Source of the DNA: Acanthococcus lagerstroemiae
Lineage: Eukaryota; Arthropoda; Insecta; Hemiptera; Eriococcidae
DNA length: 64,000 nt
Assembly: GCA_031841125.1 (NCBI GenBank)
Contig: CM063114.1
Coordinates: forward strand, 57,744,955 to 57,808,954
Direction: 5' to 3'
Shown here: positions 54,668 through 64,000 of the stretch, one piece after another
How positions within the stretch are numbered: position 1 is the stretch's first letter
Layout: every line of letters starts with the position of its first letter
The notes under the pieces: model-generated
Databases searched by the model: none
The model's input: only the letters and a program-made list of their open reading frames with translations
Told to the model about the DNA's origin: nothing
Translations under genes and position numbers: made by a program

Positions 54668-55207
54668 TACATAATGAGGCAGGATTAGATAATTTCAGCT
54701 GAAAAATATTCAGGGCGGCAGGACACAAGCAGAGAAGGACGTTGCTCTTGATTGTTTTTCCCCCGCTTTTTCATGTACATTTTTACTTTCCCGACTTTAG
54801 TTCCAACTTTCATAATGGTTTCAGATTAGGAATGTCAATGAGGTTTTAGCATCCACTCTTTTGACGGCGTAGGTTGTTACCCGAAAAAATGTTTGCTCAA
54901 TCCGCTCCCTATTTTTTTATTCAAAAACCCAAATTTTAAATGTGCAAGACCAAAGGCAAAAGTTGTGTTTTTGATGAACAAACGATGAACAGATCAGTCG
55001 GAAGACCGAGTGAACAAGAGGAAGAACTAGTTCACTAAAAATGGAAAAGAACAAAAGCAAGTTCATTAAATAGTGAACAGCTCTGGACACGAGCCGCCGG
55101 GCTAGGGCACATGTTTTCTGTCCTTACGCTCTTTCACCCCTGCTCGTGATGCAAGATGGGCGCTCAGCTGGTTAGTCTGCCGGTCAAGATTCTGTATACT
55201 TCCTACG

Positions 55208-55562
55208 GTAAACACAACCGCCATTTTCTTTCCAGTGCGTGACTGAAGTCTGGTCCAGTTGAGAAACATAATTTTTACACGGCGCTGCTAACGTGTTCTT
55301 GAACTTGTCCTTCCCCTCCAAGCTCCAACATCAAAATACCCTTTATTGACGTGTATTGCGGGTTGCAAATTATATTTCTTAACTGGCTACCCGCAATACA
55401 CTTCGATATATATGGGTATTTTGGAGTTGGCGGGGAAAGACGAGTTCGAGAATATGTTATCAGCGCCGTGAAAAAATTATGTTTTTTAACTGGACCAGAC
55501 TTTAGTTCTCGTTTTACGCGTTTTACGGAATAAACTGGAAAGGAAATGGCGGCTGTCTTTAC
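55208..55562. mobile_element. 355-bp palindromic element with CCGCCATT ends
   Basis: Left end gtaaacacaaccgccatttt, reversed right end gtaaagacagccgccatttc. Inverted similarity continues through gtctggtccagtt and aacataattttt to a central hairpin (gtgtattgcgggt... and its inverse). The two arms differ by small indels. No coding capacity. Confidence 0.75.
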
Positions 55563-56398
55563 TTATCTTCGTATAGAACTTTACACTGGTGCGAGATATG
55601 GTGATTGATATTTTTTCAAGAACGAAAAAAATTCTCCGGGTTTTCGTGTAACTTGGAGGATTTATTATGTTAGTCAAATGGAATTCATCTGGAAGTTAAA
55701 TGTTGGATAATTGTTGTAGTGGTGGTTGGTTAACGATCGATGCATGAAAAGTGAAATTTGAGCAATTTGGAACCGAGGTATGTGATGTTCAAGAAAAATA
55801 ATGGCATGTGACCTAATAAAGTCCAACCTAATACAATCAACTGTTTATCATTTCAGTTGTAATTTACTCGTAACTTACTCAAAAATTTCTATTCGAATAA
55901 TTCTTACTTTTTTATTTACCGAGTTTCAAGCTGGGCCTTCATGGGTGCGCCTGGCCTTATTAGTTTTCGAAAAAGGGGTATTTTCGATAGAGAATCTGAG
56001 GGACGTGGTGCATTGTAGAAACATTTCAAGACAGCCATGTAAATATTTCAATCGACAACTACCATAAAAAAAAAAAGAAAAAAATGACAACACTTACATG
56101 AAAGCCGGGGGAGCCAAAACCGTGATTCAGGGCCTTATTGGACTCACCTACCTTACTACGAATTTACCAGAATAATAGCGATAGTAGGCTATGATGGGAT
56201 GTCAGCTGTTAGCCCCCCCCCCTCAATATTGTCTCGATACTGTTTAAAAAGTTGAAATTTGAAAAAGTCTAGTAACCAGTTTGCCAAAACTGGAGAGGTG
56301 TGAACTTTTTTCTAGGTTTACACCCCCATATCGTAGAAAACTTGCTCGCTACAGCGGTGCGAATGCTGATAAGCAGATTACACGTAATACCGTTCGGG

Positions 56399-56406
56399 TA
56401 TAAAAG
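56399..56406 (+). promoter_or_regulatory. TATA-like box upstream of small ORF
   Basis: tataaaag, 78 bases before the ATG at 56477. Placement suits a short leader. No other promoter element is recognised. Confidence 0.35.
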
Positions 56407-56476
56407 GTGTAGGCTTTTTGCACAAGAAAATCGTTAAATGTAGGTTGAACGATCCTGCGGCGAAGTCGGGAAAAAA

Positions 56477-56659
56477 ATGTTAGACGACAACGCTAATCGG
56501 GAAAAGGGAATCCTCATGAATACGATTTACCCTTTGGTATTGACCTCGTTCCTCATTTTACCCTGCACTGTTGGTTCTCTGGACTCTTTCTCTGGAAAAT
56601 GTTATAATCTCTTCGAGCCTTTTAGCTGTTCAACTTATTGCCCATCGGGAGAAATATAG
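56477..56659 (+). CDS. Possible small secreted cysteine-containing peptide
   Basis: 60-codon ORF following a TATA-like box. A second in-frame Met (residue 14, MNTIYPLVLTSFLILPCTVG) opens a strongly hydrophobic stretch that looks like a signal peptide. The remaining 27 or so residues (SLDSFSGKCYNLFEPFSCST, YCPSGEI) hold three Cys. The odd number of cysteines and the lack of a following donor argue for a partial or false gene. No family recognised; no function assigned. Confidence 0.25.
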   Translation: MLDDNANREKGILMNTIYPLVLTSFLILPCTVGSLDSFSGKCYNLFEPFSCSTYCPSGEI

Positions 56660-57049
56660 TTAATTCTCATTTGCCTTCTACACTAACTTATTCGAACAGT
56701 ACCGGAACAACTTCACAGAGAAGGGGAGGATTCTTATACTGTCTCGAGAAAATATTTAGTTCCGGCTCAAAGTAGATAATTACAGAGAAATTTATTACTC
56801 GAGTAGGGGAAGCCAGGTAAACCAGATAGCAGGACACACCTTAAGAGTTAACGACGAAAAGGATAAAATTGTGAACATGACATTTTGCCTGCTCTGTATT
56901 ACATTTCGTCATATTATCGTGAACGTGCTTTATAAAATTGAGTACATTTCCATTTTGCTCTGACGCTAAGTTCTTAGATATACGGTCCACGCTGGGGGGG
57001 GGGGGTTCAAGGAACTCACGGTTCCAAAAAAGCCTTGATTTATTGATGG

Positions 57050-58600
57050 TTTTTTATTATTTGATTAATTTTGATGGATCAGATATTTTTTATCGGCAAT
57101 TATTTTTGAGTTATCAGTTATTTTTAAGACATTGATTTGTTTTTTTTGGCAAATTAATTTTTTTTTCAATTATTAGTTGTATTTAATAAATCATTATAAT
57201 CGGGCAATTAGTTTTGATAAATTGAATATTTTTAAATAATTATTTCTATCCAATCAATTATTATTGGTTGATTGATTTATTACCTTTCATTTTTGAATCT
57301 CTACACATTTCTATCAGGGACGTACCGATAGGGAAGAGGGGGGGCGACTTACCCCCCTGTAGGAATTTTTGGGAAAATTTTCACCATTTCAGTCAGGCGA
57401 GTTTGGAAAATCCAACAAGTAGAAAGTTTTTTGTTTTTTTTAACTTTGATACTTGGGAATGCTGCGGAGAGTCAGTTGGGACTGTCACCCCCCCTGCCCC
57501 CCCCCGAAAAAACTCTTTGGTACGTCCCTGATATCTATTACTCATATTTAACTAATTGAACAATATTCATCAGCCAACTATTTTTAAATCATCAATTATT
57601 TTGGATTTATGGATTATTTTTGACCTATTAAGTAATTTTGATAAACTGATTATTTTTATGAAGACCCGGAGCTGGTACTAAAATCTGAGCTGCTCTGGTG
57701 GGGCCCCAGCCCCTGCTGTGTTGACTAATTTGAATTTAGCTTCAGCTCCTCCTGCAGTTGCACCAATAATAAGTGTTCGCTTCTTTGGTTATTTTTAAGG
57801 GGAGGGGGATGAGTGGACGGGTGTAGGGGTTGTAGGGCTACAGCTACGATTGAAACCAGAAACAAGACTTCGGCTCCAGCTTTAGCTTCAGTAAAATTTT
57901 AAAGTTGGTTCCGGCATCGGCAAACAGTTCTTTTGGACTCAGGCTCCGGCTCCTTTAAAATAGAGACGGGAAAAATCGAAAAGCAAATAACTACTGAAAA
58001 TCAAAATTTTAAGGTCATTCTAAAATCTTTCACAAATCATGGTTTGAAAATCAAGAAATTATTTTCCCGTAAATGTTTTTACATTTTTTGTGTTTTCAAA
58101 ATCAGAACATCAAAAAGAAATCCTGAAAAAAGGATTTGAGTACCTAACAAAATTAAAATAATTTAAATCAAAAACCAATTAACTTTCAAAATCGTGTTCT
58201 TGAAATAAAAAATAAAATGATTTAAAATCAATTAATTTTTATGACTGTTTTGACTTTTTAAATTTCGATTTCACCAATCTCTGTTCAGAAAATTCGGTAG
58301 CTTAGAGGGTTCCGAGGTCCGAAGCCGGGTCCAACGGTTTTGAATAATTTATGGGTCAATGAATTACTTGCTTTCAATAGTACTGTTTATTATTTTTTTA
58401 ACAATTTTATTTTTAATTAATCAGTTGCTTATGATCAATCAGTTTGATTAATCAATAGTTTTTTTCTTATTAATGATAGTTTTCTGATTCATTCTATTAT
58501 TGTCAATTAATTGACTGATTTTGGTTTATCGTTTGCTTTTAATCAGTTAATTTGTTTTGATTAATTGATTATTCTTGACTAGTCGATTATTCCCGACTAA
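57050..58600 (+). repeat. Degenerate TTGATTAATTATTTTT minisatellite
   Basis: Loose units of about 20 bases (attgattatttttgattaa) run from 57050 to 57300, 57533 to 57660 and 58340 to 58600. They are interrupted by the MITE at 57315-57530 and by GGCTCC-rich and AT-rich DNA at 57665-58330. Confidence 0.6.
57315..57530 (+). mobile_element. hAT-like MITE, GACGTACC family, copy 3
   Basis: Ends CAGGGACGTACCGATAG and GGTACGTCCCTG; flanks atttctat and atatctat match at 7 of 8. Same core as copy 2, same orientation. Interrupts the ATTGATTA minisatellite. Confidence 0.85.
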
Positions 58601-60093
58601 TTAGTAGTCCTCTGCAGTGGCAATCCTGGCGATCGAAACGGAATTTGCCGTTGTAGAGAACTGAGTTGCATACTTTTGAATCCCGTATTTAGCCTCCTCC
58701 CCTCGAGAGAACCATCACATCAATACTTTTCATGAAAATACCTATCCTCCTACTTATAAATGTACATAGCATTACTACAGGCTGAGAACAGAAACTTTTA
58801 GTTAAAATAGTCAAAACTCCATTTATTTTTCTGATGTGAAAATAAAAGGAAGAATCCCGTGTCGTACCTCCTCCCTTTGGGAATCGTCAACTCTTGAAGC
58901 TCTTTTAGAAAACTTTGAGTCCACGTGGTATCGAAACACCTATCCAAAACTTGTAAATGTACCTGGAATAAGATGGGATGGGTTTGACCAGAAGAGTCAG
59001 AACTCTGTTTCTTTTCCGGAGAAAAGGAAAGGGAGCTTGGAGCACGTGTTTCCCTTATCCGATGAAGCTGAAAAATTGCTGGGATATTATTATTTTACTA
59101 GATCGATTTAGGGGGTTGCATCATGAAAATACCTACGTCAGAGGATAAGGATCATCCCATGAGAGATGTTCGGTGTAAAATAAAATGCTCCTTAATCTTT
59201 ATGATCCAATTAGCACACAAAGAGGATTAAAAGTGACATGGTCCAGTTTCTTCACGAGATTGAAATAATTTTTTTCTCTCCTTAGTCCCTGTGCTAACTT
59301 AAACCTGTAACGTTAAGGGTGAAAACGGGGGCATTGCGTCCTTCTCCTGAGCCGACGATTTACCACTCTGCCCTAGCAGAAAAGCCAATACTTTTTCTTT
59401 TCTTTTTTTTTTTGCTTCTTGGCCGTGAAATTTGCGATTTTGCCCTGAATTACCTATCTTGAAAAAGTATGTAGTTGCCACTCCTGAAAAAGTGGCCACG
59501 CTACGATTCTGCCCCTCTTGTGCCTAAAGGCCTGCACCAGAGTGATTTCGAGAAACCAAAAAAATGAAGTTCATTGTGAATACATCGAGATTTCCGGTCA
59601 TAGCCAATTAAGATGTTCATTCAGGCGTTTGTAAAAAATAAAAATAAAAAGTTTCAACAGATCAAGAAATAGAACGCAGAAACTAGTTAGGAAAGCTCTG
59701 TAGGCGTAAAATAGCAATGATTATTAGGTATTTACGAATTAATTATTTTTATTATTATTATTTATCTAATCTGAGAGTCTATAGAAGATTGATCTTCTGA
59801 AGAGCCCGACAGTATTCAAAATAAGTTGATGGTATTTACGAAAATACTTGCGCTGACGTCTCAGGTTTGTGGGGAGGGGTAATCGCGATGGTAAAGGTCG
59901 AGGTTGGGGAACATTAATCCGGATTTCGGAGACACCATAAGGAAAGAAGATTCATAAGTTAACAGAACTCGTCAGACTATACTGCTGCATGTAGTTCTCG
60001 CTTAGTAGTTTTACCGTAAACGTGTTCAAGTAAATACGGCCAAACAACGGTATAACTTTCTCATATTATTTTAAACTTGAGAAGAGACCTAAA
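58601..60093. other. Flanking sequence without recognised gene
   Basis: No exon or clear element. Short ORFs here have no recognisable similarity or compositional support. Confidence 0.45.
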
Positions 60094-60114
60094 ATGCCAC
60101 CGAAGACTGAAAAG
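60094..60114 (+). CDS. Weak candidate first coding exon of a plus-strand gene
   Basis: ATG with context ctaaaATGcc, seven codons (MPPKTEK), then gtaaac as a possible donor. An in-frame TAA lies 61 bases upstream. No following exon can be linked to it. Listed because its structure resembles a first exon and it would face away from Ca-beta. Chance occurrence is quite possible. Confidence 0.18.
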
Positions 60115-60419
60115 GTAAACTATTATTTGTTCATCCAGTTGATAAGTAGATAGTTCTGATAATCAGTGTTCGTAAAACAGAACAGTTGCAGAAAAATTGA
60201 ATCTTCAGTTGAATTATGTCATTTACATTTCAATTCTCTTTAACAGATAACTGCAGTGGAAATAAAGGATAGTTAATTGCATCCCAATCAATGGACTACA
60301 TTAGGCGAGGATAAATGGTAGAGGGCAATGACCTTTGCTAGAGAAAAATATTGTAAAAAAACGTTCACACGTGGCAATGTTTGGGGGAATTTCAAATGAG
60401 CCTGCTAGAGTTTCTTATT

Positions 60420-61150
60420 AGAGACTCGAGGAACCTCAAAAGTACGCGTGAAGTCTCGTGTCGGAAACAAGTTTTCAAAAGTCGTAGGAAATTTTGAACA
60501 AATCTAGAAGTCTTACACCATCATAAACGAGTTTTCGAGGATTTTAAAAAGGCTAGAAGAGTTTTTAAGGAGTCTTGAGAAAACTTAAAAAGTCGTGACC
60601 AAATCTTGAAGAGTTCTGATGAAATCTGAGAGTCCGGCAGAAGCTTTTGCCAACTGGAAGAGTATCGCTTAGTCTTGAACAAATTTTGTATGGTCTTGAC
60701 GAATCATAAAACAGTTTGAAAGAGTCTTTCAGAGCATCTGCTTTTTTAAAACAAGTATGGAAGAATTTTCATTAGTCTTGATCCAGTCGTGAAATACCTT
60801 GAAGAGTGACAAAACAAACGAATGTCATACAGTCGGTGAGATTTAAAGAACTTGAAGTCTTAAGCAAGTTGGGGAGAGTCTTAAATGAACACTGAAGCGA
60901 GCTAGTTTCGAGAAGTCTTTTAGAGTCGTATGCGTGTTACAGCTGTAAACGTTCTAAAAAGTCTTCATCGTGTCTTAGAAAGCCATACTTACACCTAGAA
61001 GAGTTACAGAGAATCGCAAATGAGTTTTGATTAGTTTTGGCTGTTCTTAAGTAAATTTATAAAAGCCTTATAAGAAGTATGAAAAGGCTTTAACGGATTC
61101 TTACATGAGAGATTGAAAATTTCCTTAGCTAGTTTTAAGAATTATTTCCC
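60420..61150 (+). repeat. Degenerate 20-25 bp AAGAGTCTTGA repeat
   Basis: Repeated words such as gaagagtcttga, aaggagtcttgagaaa and aagtcttaagcaag at 20-25 base spacing. Inverse of the repeats at 2880-3900 and 32850-33720. Confidence 0.55.
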
Positions 61151-64000
61151 TTACCTCAGCGAGGTAAAAATTGGGATGGTATTGGGATAAACATTGAAAA
61201 TTCTCCATAAATCAACTGAAAATCTAGTGACTTGAAAGAATTTTGTATCACATTTTGAACAATATTTTCATTTTCAACGCCAATAAGAAAACAACAGTAT
61301 AAATCATAAGTCCCAGTACTTCTTCCTTATTTACTCATGTAATTTATTACCATCGTGAGGGCGAGAAAATGATCTACGTACTTAAAAGAAGAAGTAGATA
61401 CAACTACAACTATTCTTAGGTCTTTTAAATGTCACCTCCCAGGATGGCTCCATCGGAATCCACCACTGGACTGTAGATTAGGGTGGAGTGAATTCTTTTC
61501 GAACTTTGATATCAGATTAGGGTGAAACGTTGTATTTTTGTAAAAATCAGAAGCATTAATCAAGAAATGTTTTGCTGCGAAGCCCATAAAATCAAAATAG
61601 ATTTATAACTACATCTTTCCTGCTGAAACGGCCTTCCCCCACCGAGAAGGGGACATCAGATGTACCACCGACTTTCAAATTTTACATTAAAAGACATAGC
61701 CGGTTTTAACGGGGGAATCGGGGGGGGGGGGTGATCCCTCTCCCAAAAGCCAAAAGTAAAATTTTTTAATAGAAATTCTTCGAAAACCTGAAATATTGCT
61801 TCGCTCGCTGTTTCTTCTCACATTTAAAGGTCAATACCATGATTCTGGGATCAAGCCTGTAAAGAGGTATCGGAGCTTAATATCGTAAAGGGGTTTCTGA
61901 TTGTAAGAATTGTATCAAATTTATTGATCTAGACCCTATTTGAGTCCGAAAATCTAAATTTTATCTTTTGCATGCGTCTGAACTTCGTTATGTACGGTGT
62001 TTGCACGAGAACGATCCTCCCCTGGATAGATTCGCCTTCAACTGGACAAGCAAGCAACTTCTTCCATTACCATTTTTACGTGTACGTCTACTCTTAGCGT
62101 CGAAGGGGCTGAGATATGGTCCGTGGACAAAATTATTTACTTCTTTAATACAATACAGAATTGTTTTCATAATTGATAGAATGGTAGAACTTTCTGATAA
62201 AAAAGAACAGTTGTGACGACCATTGAGAGTCATAATCATGGATTCGGCTTGACAATTGGTGTTCACCTAATCAATTTTTATTCTAGGTGAGAAGCTTGCT
62301 TGCAAATCTCCCTTATATTAATGGGTAAAATGTGTTGTGGAACTTCATCAAAATCAATTTTATGATTTCACACACTTCCTCCAATTCCAGGGACCGAAGA
62401 GTTTTTCCTTGAGAGGGGGGGGGGGAGTGTGAAAGTCCCGACTGATTCAACTCAAAATTCCCAAGTATCAAAGCAAAAAAAAAAGCTTTTGACTTGTTGG
62501 ATTTTTCCAACTCTATCGAAATTTTCCAACTTCGGCTGATTGAAATGGTAAATTTTCCCAACTGTTGATTAAAAAATTTCCTACAGGGGGAAGCTCCCCC
62601 TTCCCCTTGTCGGTACGTCTCTGTCCAAAAACTTGCACAACAGAAAAAGCTGTTATTACAAATGAACGATTTCTTCTGCTGACCATATTTCAGCCCTTTC
62701 TGAAATGAATAGTCACGTATATATATGTTGTCAATATAAGTTGCTTGCCTGCCTAGTTAGAAGAAAGTTAGTCACGTTGAGATACTTTGTATAACGTGTA
62801 AGGGAGATCTTGGCGAGGGATCCTGATCCCTAAACTCTGATCTTGACTTCATTTTCTGTTCTGAAAAGGGAGGCAGAAAATATCCTCTCTTTTGTCTAAG
62901 ACTGCCCTCTTAGTCCTTATTATCTGTGTAGTTTAGTTAAGCGGGACGGGTTTGTAATGCATAGGGTTACTTTAAGAGTAGTGCAAAAGTTGAATATTGA
63001 TGAGAAATTTGAAGAAATAGAATTTGACAAAATAAAAAAAAAGAGAGAAATGAACAAAAATAGCAAACATGTTAAAGTATTTCTAATCTATGAAAAATAT
63101 TTAAAATTATCAAAAAAATTTATGTTCTGAAAATAATTCAGAATTTTTTAAAAATATCGAAAATTTACAAGGAATTGACAATTTTTTGTATAGAATTTGA
63201 TAGTAGCACGAGAAAAATCAGCTTTAATGTGAATAACTGTGAGATATGCATTCAATAATAAATTTTGAAAGAAAGAAAGAAAAAATATATATATATTCAG
63301 ATTTTAAATTGACTAAATTAATGATTTGTCGTTTATTATAAAATGGAAAATTTTTACCTTTAAAAAAAAAACAAACAAGAAAAACCGCAATCAACCTGAT
63401 CAGCTCTTTATTCGTTGCTTAAGTTTTGTCGACCTATCTCATTCGATGTGTTGGACTGACTGAGGGATTAAATGACCAACTGCCCATCTATCTCGGATCT
63501 CCTTTTTTCTGATAATAAAACACCACCCATTCACAGCCAGAGGAGACATACATGAAATTCAGGACTTGGAATGCTGAAAAATTCTTGGCTCTCAGATCCT
63601 GGATTCTGCCTATTTGGCGAAGAAGGAGAGAACTGATTGGATATTAGAATACACCGAGCTACAAAAATTTTGACTCTTGGCTTCGTTTTTTCCAATAGGG
63701 TGGAAAGCGGTTTGTTTGCCGGAAACTGTCTGTCTATATACTTGTCTATTTATCTGCCTGCCTTAAAATCGCTATTTCTTCTTTGTCATTAGCCTGTTTG
63801 CCTGGCAGGCTGCCTCGTGGGCTTGGCTCCATTTGGAGTTTACAGATATGCACCCTTAAATCCAGTTACTAAAATTAAACATCTGAAATTGAAAGAAATA
63901 TCGATGGTGATATGCACAAAATGCCTAAGTGACATTTTAGTAATTTTTCAGGAGAGCAATTTAAAAATTTAACCAATTTCCGCTCACTGTACTGTACTCC
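61151..64000. other. Flanking sequence, no gene recognised
   Basis: Apart from the MITE at 62388-62623, a G-run at 61722-61730 and short AT microsatellites near 63280, nothing is recognised. Confidence 0.45.
62388..62623 (-). mobile_element. hAT-like MITE, GACGTACC family, copy 4
   Basis: Ends CAGGGACCGAAG and CGGTACGTCTCTG, core tatcaaagcaaaaaaaaa then gcttttgacttgttgga. Flanks tccaattc and tccaaaaa share five leading bases. Orientation as copy 1. Confidence 0.8.

Overview
The window is AT-rich animal nuclear DNA, most likely from an arthropod. One host gene is clearly recognisable: the beta subunit of a voltage-gated calcium channel (insect Ca-beta, vertebrate CACNB). It lies on the minus strand. 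Seven coding exons are visible, with a TATA-type promoter near 48.48 kb and the first ATG at 48173. The following exons lie at 26.5, 14.2, 10.6, 6.5, 5.95 and 4.9 kb. The last exon in the window ends in a good splice donor at 4877, so the 3' part of the gene (end of the GK-like domain and the C-terminus) lies beyond position 1. All intron phases agree, giving a continuous 344-345 codon 5' part: N-terminus, SH3, HOOK linker and about half of the GK-like domain.

The rest is introns (1-48 kb) and 5' flanking DNA (48.5-64 kb), built largely from dead mobile elements and old satellites. There are five degenerate LINE reverse-transcriptase regions (20.9-21.6, 23.65-24.5, 35.8-37.6, 41.2-42.4 and 43.6-44.4 kb). 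A tRNA-derived SINE family has one copy with 13-bp target duplications at 30.49 kb. Many short non-autonomous DNA elements occur, most with the 8-bp duplications and CAG..CTG ends of hAT elements. Other elements are a pogo-like MITE, a 9-bp-duplication element, a TA-flanked palindrome built from two mariner transposase 3' ends (53.7-54.7 kb), and a 1.58-kb foldback element with internal 21-bp repeats (45.65-47.23 kb).

Layout: 1-4.9 kb, 3' intron with small elements; 4.9-6.6 kb, three exons of the GK-like core; 6.6-14.3 kb, introns with an about 130-bp satellite plus the HOOK and SH3 exons; 14.3-26.4 kb, a 12-kb intron with nested hAT-like elements, a 115-bp satellite and LINEs; 26.4-48.1 kb, a 21.6-kb first intron with most of the mobile DNA and a possible second promoter near 29.5-29.7 kb; 48.1-48.5 kb, first exon and promoter; 48.5-64 kb, flanking DNA with elements, a possible small secreted-peptide ORF (56.5 kb) and a weak plus-strand first-exon candidate (60.1 kb). 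The species cannot be fixed from the sequence. No CRISPR, rRNA or bacterial feature was seen, and no intact transposase or reverse transcriptase.
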